Shown here: positions 7,029 through 14,013 of the stretch, in pieces | How the letters are laid out: each line of letters begins with the position of its first letter | How positions within the stretch are numbered: position 1 is the first letter of the stretch | NCBI GenBank assembly: GCA_903903205.1 | Contig: CAIUXU010000150.1 | Coordinates: forward strand, 1-25,235 | Direction: 5' to 3' | Length of the DNA stretch: 25,235 bases | Source of the DNA: an uncultured Syntrophobacterales bacterium | Lineage (GTDB): Bacteria > Desulfobacterota > Syntrophia > Syntrophales > UBA5619 | Program-made: the position numbers and the translations under genes | Notes under the pieces: model-generated | Told to the model about the DNA's origin: nothing | Seen by the model: the letters and a program-made list of their open reading frames with translations, nothing else | The model's database searches: none

Positions 7029-8399
7029 ATGACAACGAAAACGGTACAGGGTAATGTGACAGAGGTGCTGGCCCGGTTTGCGGCCACGACAACGTACGAT
7101 GAAATCCCGGAACGCACGACAGAATATTGCAAGAATCTGTTGCTCGATGCCCTGGCGTGTGCCCTTGCAGGACACCAGGGGGAGGAGACCCACCAGATAG
7201 AGGCGCTGGCGTCGGGGCTGGCGCAATCCAAAGAGAGCAGCATCATTGGCGGGGACCGCCTTTCGCTGGCCGGGGCAACCCTGCTGAACGGGTTTCTGAT
7301 CACGGCCGTCACCATGTGCGACATCCACCGTCCCACCCTCACGCACATCACACCCGAAGTGGTTCCACCCGCCCTGGCCATTGCCGAACGGGATTCACTG
7401 TCGGGACGTGACCTGCTGGTCGCCCTCGCAGTCGGATGTGAGGTCATGACACGAATCGGGGTTGGGATTGATTACCCGGCATTCCGTGAACGGGGTTTCC
7501 ATGGTCCGGGAGTCTTCGGTCCGTTTGGCTCCGCTGCGGCCGCGGGCCGCCTGCTCGGCTTCGATCCTGATACCATGGCGGCAGCCTTTGGCCTGGCAGG
7601 CAGCCAGGCTGCAGGTACCTTTGCCGCGTGGGGAACCCCGACGGTCAAGTTTCACCAGTGTCGAGGCGCCCTCTCCGGACTCATGGCGGCACTGCTGGCT
7701 CAACAGCAATTTGTGGCTACCCGCCAGTTTCTGACCGCTCCCGACGGTGGTCTGTACAACAGCTACTCGAACGGGGGGCGTCCGGAGGCGGCTATCGAGG
7801 GGTTGGGGAACCGCTGGGAACTGGAACAGATCGGCCTGCGATTGTGGCCTTCCGCATCCACCATCCAGGGAATGATCACGGCAATGTTCAACTTGCTGGA
7901 AAAACACAGTTTGAGTCCCGATCGGACCAAAAAGCTGCGCATCTCCCTGGGCAAGACGGCCTTCGACATGCATGGCGGCTTCTCCAACTACAAGGGGAAG
8001 TTTGAGGCGCTCCTCTCCGCCCACTACGCCGCCGCAGTCATCCTGTATGATCGGGAACTCTCATTGGCCCAATTTGAGCCGGCGCGCTACAATGACCCGA
8101 AACTGGTTCGGTTTGCTGCCGAACAGGTGGAAGTGAGGTCCGATCCCACCTTGGTCGGCGTTCAGGCGTTGGCGGAGGCGGAAACCGTTACCGGTTCGAC
8201 CGTTACCGGACGGTGCAACGACCCCAAAGGCTCGCCCGAGGATCCGCTTTCGCGGGCCGAAGTAGAGGGAAAATTCCGAACCTACGCGAAGAAACGGCTT
8301 TCGGATTCCCGAATCGAAGAGGTTTTGGGTATTGTTTCTCGTTTGGAGGAGCTCGGATCGGTGCGAAAATTGATGGAGATTCTGAGAGTCGAAAAATAA
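7029..8399 (+). CDS. MmgE/PrpD-family protein
   Basis: A 456-residue member of the MmgE/PrpD superfamily, whose known members include 2-methylcitrate dehydratase, cis-aconitate decarboxylase and epimerases of amino-dicarboxylates. The ATG at 7029 follows AAAGGAG (7016-7022); a TTG further upstream in frame is less likely. Recognisable blocks are the N-terminal helical half with LLLDALACALAGH, the LNGFLITAVTMCDIHRPTLTH active-site-like stretch where the family has conserved Asp and His, PPALAIAE, the glycine-rich GFHGPGVFGPFGSAAAAGRLLG, and KFHQCRGALSG. The gene is last in the plus-strand block and is followed by two hairpins. Together with the TTT genes it suggests that the imported compound is a carboxylate that this enzyme dehydrates, decarboxylates or epimerises. 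The specific activity is unknown. Confidence 0.88.
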   Translation: MTTKTVQGNVTEVLARFAATTTYDEIPERTTEYCKNLLLDALACALAGHQGEETHQIEALASGLAQSKESSIIGGDRLSLAGATLLNGFLITAVTMCDIHRPTLTHITPEVVPPALAIAERDSLSGRDLLVALAVGCEVMTRIGVGIDYPAFRERGFHGPGVFGPFGSAAAAGRLLGFDPDTMAAAFGLAGSQAAGTFAAWGTPTVKFHQCRGALSGLMAALLAQQQFVATRQFLTAPDGGLYNSYSNGGRPEAAIEGLGNRWELEQIGLRLWPSASTIQGMITAMFNLLEKHSLSPDRTKKLRISLGKTAFDMHGGFSNYKGKFEALLSAHYAAAVILYDRELSLAQFEPARYNDPKLVRFAAEQVEVRSDPTLVGVQALAEAETVTGSTVTGRCNDPKGSPEDPLSRAEVEGKFRTYAKKRLSDSRIEEVLGIVSRLEELGSVRKLMEILRVEK

Positions 8400-8427
8400 G
8401 GGAAGCGCCGCCCGGGCGGAGCTTCCC
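8400..8427 (+). terminator. GC-rich hairpin directly after mmgE/prpD
   Basis: GGGAAGC (8400-8406) pairs with GCTTCCC (8421-8427), and an inner CCGCCC/GGGCGG stem lies within. It starts at the base after the stop codon. It has no T-tract, so it may be a 3'-protecting hairpin ahead of the true terminator downstream. Confidence 0.45.
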
Positions 8428-8492
8428 CGTAAGGAAGTGGCCCGTTCTTTATGATGCTCCGAGGCAACGCGATACCTGTAACGCTGTAAACA

Positions 8493-8535
8493 AAAAAAGA
8501 CCTGCCCTCTCCGTAACGGGGGGCAGGTCTTTTTT
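8493..8535. terminator. bidirectional intrinsic terminator between convergent operons
   Basis: GACCTGCCC (8499-8507) pairs with GGGCAGGTC (8521-8529), and the stem is extended by flanking A (8492-8498) and T (8530-8535) runs. Because the A-run becomes a T-run on the other strand, it can end transcripts from both sides: the plus-strand transporter/mmgE block and the minus-strand aldehyde dehydrogenase operon. Confidence 0.9.
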
Positions 8536-8546
8536 ATTGAGGAATT

Positions 8547-9953
8547 CTATTCAGAAATCTCGCTGTTGTAGAATTCACCGAACAGCTCCTTCTCCGGCGG
8601 TTTGTCCTCCGGGATCGGGCGGCTCACCCACGTGACATTCATGTAATGCTTCAGGTGGATGTTCTCATTGGTCACATTGCCGCCCCAGTAGCCGCAGCCC
8701 AGGCTCGCGGTCATCGGCATGCCGTTCGTGAAAGATCCCGCATTGGCTCTCGACTGCGCCTGCCGGACCATCATCCGGCTGACGGGGGCCACAAGCGCCA
8801 GGCGATGGATGTGGTCGTCGTCGAAAGAGTAGATGCCGCAGGAATGACCCTTGCCGGCCACTTCGTAGATTCTCCGCACCATATCGAGAGCCACTTCAAA
8901 CTCGCCGCTGTACTTGAAAATTGCCAGCATCGTGCCGAGTTTTTCGCTGGAGAAGAGATGCTCCTTCCCGATTTTGTCCTCCTTGACGATGAGGAACGTC
9001 TTACCGGCAGGCAATTTGAAACCGGCCAGTTCCGCGACTTTTGACGCCGGCCGTGCAACCGTCTTGGTAATGCGGTGTCCCTCCTCATCCCACCATACTT
9101 TGCGAACCAGCTCCTTCTCTGCCGCCGAGCAGAGATAACCGCCCTCCTTTTGGAGCTGCTCCAGGAGTTTGTCGTATATGGACTCGTGGACAACGAGATT
9201 CCCGTCCGCTGAACAACCGGCGCCGTTGTCGTTGGTCTTGCTGAGACGGGTATTCAGGGCCGCCTCAGCGATATCTGCGGTTTCATCGATGACCATGGTC
9301 GAATTCCCCGGTCCCACACCGTAGGCCGGCTTGCCCGAACTGTAGGCGGACTTCACCATCGGCCCACCGCCGGTGGCGACCGTCAGGTCGCAGATGGACA
9401 TCAATTCCTGCGCCATCGGAATGCTTGGCTCCACGACGGACTGCAGCAGGTCCTCCGGTGCTCCCGCTTGTTTAAGCCCCATCCGCATCAGGCGGACAAC
9501 CTCGTTTGAGGTCTTCTTGCTCAGCGGATGCGGGCCAAAAATGACGGCATCCTTGCATTTCAGGGCATAAATGCCGCAGCACATCGGTGTAACGAGGGGG
9601 TTGGTCGTCGGGCTCAACGCACAGACGACACCCGCGGGCTTGCCATATTTGGTGATCCCCTTCTCGGGAATTTCTTCGATGACTCCCATGCTTTTCTGCC
9701 GGAGCGCATCCCGGAGCACCCCCACGATTTTAAAGCGTTTGGCCGGGGTGGGGTCCCCCAACCCGCTCTCTTCGACCGACATGTTGACCAGCCGGATAGC
9801 GTTCTTCTCGTTGTAGAGCTGCCAGGCGACCGCCTGGCACAGCCGGTCCACCTGCGCCTGATCGTAGTGCTCGATTGCCTTCATTGCCGCCTTAGCCCGC
9901 GCCAGCATATCCTGGGCAAGTTTTTTCTCTTCGTCTGTAATTGTCCTGGCCAT
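8547..9953 (-). CDS. CoA-acylating (EutE/SauS/AdhE-N-terminal type) aldehyde dehydrogenase
   Basis: Oxidises an aldehyde with NAD(P)+ and coenzyme A to the acyl-CoA. The protein has 468 residues. The start is placed at the ATG at 9953, preceded by GAGGAGG; the frame is open 21 codons further upstream without a ribosome site. It resembles the acylating branch (EutE, SauS, N-terminal half of AdhE): an N-terminal helical part, GKPAGVVCALSPTTNP, KCKDAVIFGPHP, the glycine-rich TVATGGGPMVKSAYSSGKP, and GVGPGNSTMVIDETAD. The catalytic cysteine is Cys247 in NDNGAGCSADGN. The usual context in AdhE/SucD proteins is DNG-x-I-C-A-S-E, so the Gly before the Cys and the Ala-Asp after it are unusual. It is the last gene of the minus-strand operon; the ThDP enzyme before it is the likely aldehyde source. 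The substrate is unknown. Confidence 0.85.
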   Translation of the reverse strand: MARTITDEEKKLAQDMLARAKAAMKAIEHYDQAQVDRLCQAVAWQLYNEKNAIRLVNMSVEESGLGDPTPAKRFKIVGVLRDALRQKSMGVIEEIPEKGITKYGKPAGVVCALSPTTNPLVTPMCCGIYALKCKDAVIFGPHPLSKKTSNEVVRLMRMGLKQAGAPEDLLQSVVEPSIPMAQELMSICDLTVATGGGPMVKSAYSSGKPAYGVGPGNSTMVIDETADIAEAALNTRLSKTNDNGAGCSADGNLVVHESIYDKLLEQLQKEGGYLCSAAEKELVRKVWWDEEGHRITKTVARPASKVAELAGFKLPAGKTFLIVKEDKIGKEHLFSSEKLGTMLAIFKYSGEFEVALDMVRRIYEVAGKGHSCGIYSFDDDHIHRLALVAPVSRMMVRQAQSRANAGSFTNGMPMTASLGCGYWGGNVTNENIHLKHYMNVTWVSRPIPEDKPPEKELFGEFYNSEISE

Positions 9954-9972
9954 CCTATCCTCCTCATTTAAG

Positions 9973-9999
9973 AAGGGACAAAACTGCGTTTTGCCCCTT
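9973..9999 (-). other. intercistronic hairpin between ThDP enzyme and aldehyde dehydrogenase
   Basis: AAGGGACAAAAC (9973-9984), loop TGC, GTTTTGCCCCTT (9988-9999). The arms pair over 12 positions with one G-T or A-C wobble depending on strand. On the transcribed minus strand it lies 20 bases before the aldehyde dehydrogenase start and just ahead of its GAGGAGG. There is no T-tract, so it looks like an RNA-processing or stability element or an attenuator, not a full terminator. Confidence 0.5.
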
Positions 10000-10031
10000 C
10001 CATGTGTACGCCGCAATATATCTTTGTCTGA

Positions 10032-11822
10032 TTACATCTCACACCGGCCGCCGATCGCCGGCTGCTTGTGGCCGAGACCCGGAAGCTCCCATACGCCCGC
10101 ACCCCCGGGGTTCATATCGGCCCCGATATTTGCGTCGATGAGATAGGGTTTGTTCAGCTTGATAGCCTGCTCAACCGCCTCGCCCAGTTCCTTTGCCGTC
10201 TCCACGCGTACCCCATCGACCCCTGCCGAACGGGCCATCGCCGCGAAATCCGGGTTGTAGCGCTCTCCGGTTTCGGGATGACGAAACTCGGTGACCAGCT
10301 CCCGACCTTCGAGGTAGCCACGCTGCAGACCCCTGATCGAGGCGTAGGAGTAGTTGTTCCACACCACCCAGACGACGGGGATGTTGTATTCCGCGGCGGT
10401 TCCCAAAACGCTTGCATGCATGAAGAAGGCCCCGTCCCCGCAGACAGAGATGCAGGGCCGGTCCGGCGCCGCAAGCTTTGCCCCCAGCACCCCGGCAACC
10501 CCGAAGCCCATCGGACCATATCCCATCGAACCGATGAGAGAATCGGGCCGTTTGGGATGGCAGTACTGGATCAGCCAGTTGTGGTGGATGCCGATGTCGC
10601 TCACCAGGATCGCGTCCTCGGGGAGCACTTTGTCGATCTCATGCGCCGCACGCTGGGGATGGATGGGCGTCGTGTCCGCCTTGAAGCCGGGGGCGATGTA
10701 CTCCTCCCACTGCTTGCGGTAGCCGTCGATCGACTGTAGCCAGCCCTCCCGGCTTGGCGGAACCTCGTTCCTGAGTTTCCGCAGGTCGAGTTCCGCCAGG
10801 ACCTGACCGAGGAAGGTTTGCACATCCGCCATCAGCCCCAGGGCCACCGGGTAGTTCCGGGCGATCTCGTCCGGGTCGATGTCCACATGGATGAGTTTTG
10901 TGGGTGGGATGTTGAAAGAGTAGCCCGGGATCCAGCTGCTCGACGTCCGGTCGTCGAAGCGCACCCCCAACGCCAGAAGCACGTCCGCCTGCCGTGTGGC
11001 GTGGTTCGCCTGGTAGGCGCCGTTGCGTGCGACAAGGCCGAGCGCGAGGGGATGGGTCGAGTCGATGGCCCCCTGTCCGCTGGAGGAGCAGGCGACAGGG
11101 ATCTTGAGCCGCTCGGCGAGGGCAAGCAGCGCCTTGGTTGCTTTTCCGTACTTTACCCCCTGGCCGACCAGAATCACCGGCCGCTCGGCCGCGAGCAGCA
11201 TGTCTACCGCCTGGCGAAGACCCTCGGGATCGGCCCCGCAGCGGCAAGTGATGTTTGCATTCCATTCCGCCGCCTGTGGCATCTCCAGCTCGGTCTCTTC
11301 CTTGAAGATGTCGAAGGGGACGTCAAGCACCACCGGACCGGGCCTGCCGGTAACCATGGTTTTCCACGCCTGTCTAACCGCCAGCGCGACCATGTCTGCC
11401 CGGGTAGGCTGAAACACTCTCTTGCAGTAGGCCCGCACCGTGGACGGATAATCCGCCTGATTAAAACGGTAGGCTTCCTGGAAGGCGCCCCGGTTGAACT
11501 GGCTCGTTGGAATGTTTCCCGTCACCGCCAGAAACGGCACCGAATCCAAAAAGGCGTTTGCCAGGCAGATGGGCATGTTCGCCGAGCCCGGCCCGCAGGA
11601 GGTGAAGGTGGCCACCGGCCGGCCCGATACCCGGTAATAGACATCTGCCATGAAGCCGGAGACCGACTCGTGATGAACCGACAGCGCCTTGATCTCATCA
11701 GCCCGTTCATAGAACGCGTCGATGAGGCTGATGTTTCCGTGTCCGCAGAGGCCAAACAGGTAGGGAACCTTCTCCTGAATCAGATAGTCTACGATGATCT
11801 GGCCGCCATTCATTTTCGTCAT
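10032..11822 (-). CDS. ThDP-dependent acetolactate-synthase-like enzyme (carboligase/lyase/decarboxylase)
   Basis: A 596-residue enzyme with the three-domain layout of the acetolactate synthase superfamily. The N-terminal pyrimidine-binding domain carries the activating glutamate Glu52 in VHHESVSGFMADVYYR and the AFQE segment near 113-116. The middle domain contains ADVLLALGVRFDDR. The C-terminal pyrophosphate domain has GDG at 462-464 and NN at 489-490, the metal/diphosphate motif. The gene overlaps the stop of the hydrolase gene upstream by four bases (ATGA), with GGAGG inside that gene as ribosome site, so translation is coupled. No small regulatory subunit (IlvN/IlvH) is nearby, and a biosynthetic AHAS role seems unlikely in this catabolic setting. 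Coupled to an acylating aldehyde dehydrogenase, it probably makes an aldehyde by cleaving or decarboxylating a ketone or 2-oxo acid. The substrate is not identified. Confidence 0.85.
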   Translation of the reverse strand: MTKMNGGQIIVDYLIQEKVPYLFGLCGHGNISLIDAFYERADEIKALSVHHESVSGFMADVYYRVSGRPVATFTSCGPGSANMPICLANAFLDSVPFLAVTGNIPTSQFNRGAFQEAYRFNQADYPSTVRAYCKRVFQPTRADMVALAVRQAWKTMVTGRPGPVVLDVPFDIFKEETELEMPQAAEWNANITCRCGADPEGLRQAVDMLLAAERPVILVGQGVKYGKATKALLALAERLKIPVACSSSGQGAIDSTHPLALGLVARNGAYQANHATRQADVLLALGVRFDDRTSSSWIPGYSFNIPPTKLIHVDIDPDEIARNYPVALGLMADVQTFLGQVLAELDLRKLRNEVPPSREGWLQSIDGYRKQWEEYIAPGFKADTTPIHPQRAAHEIDKVLPEDAILVSDIGIHHNWLIQYCHPKRPDSLIGSMGYGPMGFGVAGVLGAKLAAPDRPCISVCGDGAFFMHASVLGTAAEYNIPVVWVVWNNYSYASIRGLQRGYLEGRELVTEFRHPETGERYNPDFAAMARSAGVDGVRVETAKELGEAVEQAIKLNKPYLIDANIGADMNPGGAGVWELPGLGHKQPAIGGRCEM

Positions 11823-12652
11823 AGCTTGTTACCTCCAACTGTTCCGTCAACGCGATCGATGAATGAACGCAATGTTTTGTTAAATAACTGCGATTGTTCG
11901 ATATTGGAAAGATGGGCCGCATCCTCCAGGATGATCATCTGCGAGGCGTCAATCATCCGGTGAACCACGGTGGCCTGCTCGACGGTGCAGCCGGGGTCCT
12001 GGCGTCCGACGAGGACCATCGTTGGCGCCTTCACCTTGAGCAGCATTGTGGTCTGCGCCATGTCGCGCACCGCACTTGCGCAGGCGGTGTAACCCTCAAC
12101 GCCGGTGCTGGAAATCATGCGACGCACATTGTCAATGGGTTCCGGGTTGCGCGCGATGAAGGGAGCGGTGAACCATCGCTGTATGGTCGTCTCGAGCAGA
12201 CCTTTGGTCCCCTGTTTGGATGCTATCGAAAAGCGTTCCTCCCACATCGAGCGTGGCGGCATCTCGCTCGCCGTGTCGCACAGCGAGAGCGAGTACACAC
12301 GCTCCGGATAACGAGCGCCGATCTGCTGGCCGATCATGCCGCCCATCGACAAGCCGATGAAATGCACCTGCCGGATGCCGAGTGCATCCAGCAACCCGAC
12401 CGCGTCGTCCGCAAGCATCGCGATCGAGTAGGGGCCCGGTGTTGTGCCCGAGCTGCCGTGGCCGCGGGTGTCGTAGCGCAGCACCCGGTAGCGGTCGGTA
12501 AAAGCGGGAATGTTGATGTCCCACATCGTATGATCACACATGAGGCTGTTGCTCATCAGCACCACGTGTCCGTCGGCGGCGCCGTCGAAGCGGTAGGCGA
12601 GCTCGACGCCGTTCACCAAAATTTTTTGGATCTCATTTCTTTTGTTTTCCAT
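11819..12652 (-). CDS. alpha/beta hydrolase, 3-oxoadipate enol-lactonase (PcaD)-like
   Basis: A 277-residue cytoplasmic alpha/beta-fold hydrolase. The nucleophile elbow is GLSMGG with Ser102. The acid is probably Asp219 (GRQDPGCTV) and the base His247 (AAHLSNIEQ). The oxyanion region RYDTRGHGSS is typical of the enol-lactonase group. The ATG at 12652 follows GGAGGAGG. It is the first gene of the minus-strand operon, is read from the divergent promoter region, and overlaps the ThDP gene by four bases. By homology it opens a lactone, enol ester or activated C-C bond; an actual beta-ketoadipate role is not supported, because the rest of that pathway is absent. Confidence 0.85.
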   Translation of the reverse strand: MENKRNEIQKILVNGVELAYRFDGAADGHVVLMSNSLMCDHTMWDINIPAFTDRYRVLRYDTRGHGSSGTTPGPYSIAMLADDAVGLLDALGIRQVHFIGLSMGGMIGQQIGARYPERVYSLSLCDTASEMPPRSMWEERFSIASKQGTKGLLETTIQRWFTAPFIARNPEPIDNVRRMISSTGVEGYTACASAVRDMAQTTMLLKVKAPTMVLVGRQDPGCTVEQATVVHRMIDASQMIILEDAAHLSNIEQSQLFNKTLRSFIDRVDGTVGGNKL

Positions 12653-12726
12653 ACTTCCTCCTCCTTCTGCTCAATGCCGATCTGTGGCCGCAACTGAGCC
12701 CATAAACATGCGTTTTCTAGCGGGCG

Positions 12727-12755
12727 AAGATACGAGGAACGCTCCTTTATGTCAA
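12727..12755 (-). promoter_or_regulatory. sigma-70 promoter for the hydrolase/ThDP/aldehyde dehydrogenase operon
   Basis: Read on the minus strand, a perfect TTGACA (12755-12750), a 17-base spacer, and TATCTT (12732-12727; four of six consensus bases). It faces the alpha/beta hydrolase gene, about 75 bases from its start. An inverted repeat (AGGA-N4-TCCT) lies in the spacer. Confidence 0.65.
12735..12746. promoter_or_regulatory. candidate operator 1 (AGGA-N4-TCCT)
   Basis: AGGA (12735-12738) and TCCT (12743-12746) form an inverted repeat between the -35 and -10 of the minus-strand promoter. The surrounding GAGGAAC is also found in the second repeat at 12789-12795, which suggests one repressor covering both promoters. 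Confidence 0.45.
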
Positions 12756-12780
12756 TACGTTTTTTGGACGGTTTATTGTC

Positions 12781-12809
12781 TTGACACCGAGGAACCGGTT
12801 TCCTATACT
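12781..12809 (+). promoter_or_regulatory. near-perfect sigma-70 promoter for the SDR/EthD-like operon
   Basis: TTGACA (12781-12786), exactly 17 bases, and TATACT (12804-12809; five of six). Transcription would begin near 12816, about 50 bases before the GTG of the SDR gene. It is the best vegetative promoter seen in the window. Confidence 0.8.
12790..12804. promoter_or_regulatory. candidate operator 2 (AGGAA-N5-TTCCT)
   Basis: AGGAA (12790-12794), CCGGT, TTCCT (12800-12804) is a perfect inverted repeat filling the spacer of the plus-strand promoter; its centre contains the palindrome AACCGGTT. It lies about 56 bases, centre to centre, from the related repeat in the opposite promoter. Confidence 0.5.
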
Positions 12810-12867
12810 TGCGCCATAAAAAGGGATATTCGACTCAAATTAATTCGGTTGGAAAGGGGGGAACGCT

Positions 12868-13602
12868 GTGGATTCATTGACAGGTCGGGCAGCCATCGTT
12901 ACCGGGGCCAGCAGAGGTTTTGGCAGAGAGCTCTCCCTGCAACTCGCGGCAGAAGGGGTCAGGGTGGTCGCGGCCGCGCTGCCGCAGGAAGCGGATGCGC
13001 TGGCATCTCTGGTGGAGGAGATTTGCGGAGCGGGTGGGGTGGCGATGTGGCAGACTCTGGATGTGCGCGATCCGGGGCAATGTTCCGCCCTGGTCCGGTG
13101 GGTGGTGAAAGAGATGGGCGGCCTCCAGATTCTCGTGAACTGCGCAGGCCTGGGGCACTGGGTTTCCGTGGAAAACACCACCGATGCTCAGTGGCAGCAG
13201 ATGATGGAGGTGAATGTGAGCGGCGCCTTCTATCTGAGCCGGGCGGCTATCGGACCCATGAGGGATGCCGGGACGGGGAACATCGTGAACATCGCCTCCG
13301 TTCTCGGGAGGCGGGGCGTCCCCAATTTTTCCGCTTACTGTGCATCCAAAGCCGCGGTGATGGCCTTCTCGGAGTCGCTCTCCAAAGAGGTAAAGGGGTA
13401 CGGCATCCAGGTGACGGTCGTCTCGCCGGGGACTGCCGATACCGGTTTCCGCGACCAACATGTGGGCCGACCGCTGGACCCCAGCCTGACCGACCCCGCC
13501 TTGATGCTGCGGCCGGCCGATGTGGCCTCGGCAATCGTCTGGGCGCTCAAGGCTTCAAAACACGTCGCCTCGCTGCAGGTGGTTCTGGAACCCTTGGGCT
13601 GA
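12868..13602 (+). CDS. short-chain dehydrogenase/reductase (classical SDR)
   Basis: A 244-residue classical SDR that oxidises or reduces a hydroxyl/keto group with NAD(P)(H). The GTG start follows AAGGGGGG. Motifs are the Rossmann TGASRGFG (residues 12-19), NCAG (91-94), and catalytic Ser144, Tyr157 and Lys161 (YCASK). It ends in VVLEPLG, without the tyrosine or Gly-Gly C-terminus common in FabG-like enzymes. First gene of a two-gene unit transcribed away from the hydrolase operon from adjacent, related promoters, so it probably serves the same pathway. The substrate is unknown. Confidence 0.88.
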   Translation: MDSLTGRAAIVTGASRGFGRELSLQLAAEGVRVVAAALPQEADALASLVEEICGAGGVAMWQTLDVRDPGQCSALVRWVVKEMGGLQILVNCAGLGHWVSVENTTDAQWQQMMEVNVSGAFYLSRAAIGPMRDAGTGNIVNIASVLGRRGVPNFSAYCASKAAVMAFSESLSKEVKGYGIQVTVVSPGTADTGFRDQHVGRPLDPSLTDPALMLRPADVASAIVWALKASKHVASLQVVLEPLG

Positions 13603-13632
13603 CACTAAAAAATTATAAAGGAGTGTGAATCG

Positions 13633-13989
13633 ATGCATCCAAAAGCCAAATACCTGTTTATCGCCAACATGGATGTCGACCCCGACAAGGAAGCGATATT
13701 CAACGAGATCTATGATACCGAGCATGTCCCCATGCTCCTGCAAGTGCCGGGTGTGCTGTCGGCGACGCGCGCCACGACCGAACCGTTGGCCGTAATGATT
13801 GGCGGCAAGCGGCACGTTGCCGCTGTCGAAGGCGAACCCAAGTACAGCGCGGTCTTCGAACTGGAGAACGCCGAAGTTCTGGTGAGCGAGGCGTGGGCGA
13901 AAGCAGTCGAACAGGGACGATGGGCGACCGAGGTGCGGCAGTACACACGCAATCGCAAGCACTTCCTGAAGAAGATTATGGGTCGCTAA
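13633..13989 (+). CDS. small EthD/Dabb-like dimeric alpha/beta-barrel protein
   Basis: A 118-residue protein. The ATG follows AAAGGAG at good spacing, 30 bases after the SDR. The sequence pattern is a beta-strand start (KYLFIANMDV), an acidic helix with YDTEHVPMLLQVPGV, then SATRATTE, and a second half with YSAVFELENAEVL. This YDTEH-x-P-x-LL-x-VPGV arrangement is typical of EthD and related ferredoxin-like dimeric barrels, which include isomerases, cyclases and monooxygenase partners. No cofactor site is visible. It shares the transcript of the SDR and is followed by a good terminator. Its function is not assigned. Confidence 0.72.
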   Translation: MHPKAKYLFIANMDVDPDKEAIFNEIYDTEHVPMLLQVPGVLSATRATTEPLAVMIGGKRHVAAVEGEPKYSAVFELENAEVLVSEAWAKAVEQGRWATEVRQYTRNRKHFLKKIMGR

Positions 13990-14013
13990 CGGCCCCGCAT
14001 CCCGCGCACATCC

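Noticed and set aside
10032..11822. Identification of the ThDP enzyme as sulfoacetaldehyde acetyltransferase (Xsc)
   Set aside because: The acylating dehydrogenase beside it recalls sulfonate pathways, but the N-terminal and C-terminal sequence does not follow the Xsc pattern that I know and no sulfonate or phosphotransacetylase gene is near.
10818..11963. 381-codon plus-strand frame opposite the ThDP gene
   Set aside because: Antisense to a gene with intact catalytic motifs; low-complexity His/Arg/Gly-rich translation with no domain.
3770..12652. A classical beta-ketoadipate pathway, suggested by the CMD-family and enol-lactonase-like genes
   Set aside because: No muconate cycloisomerase, ring-cleavage dioxygenase or 3-oxoadipate CoA-transferase is present, and the two genes are in separate operons.
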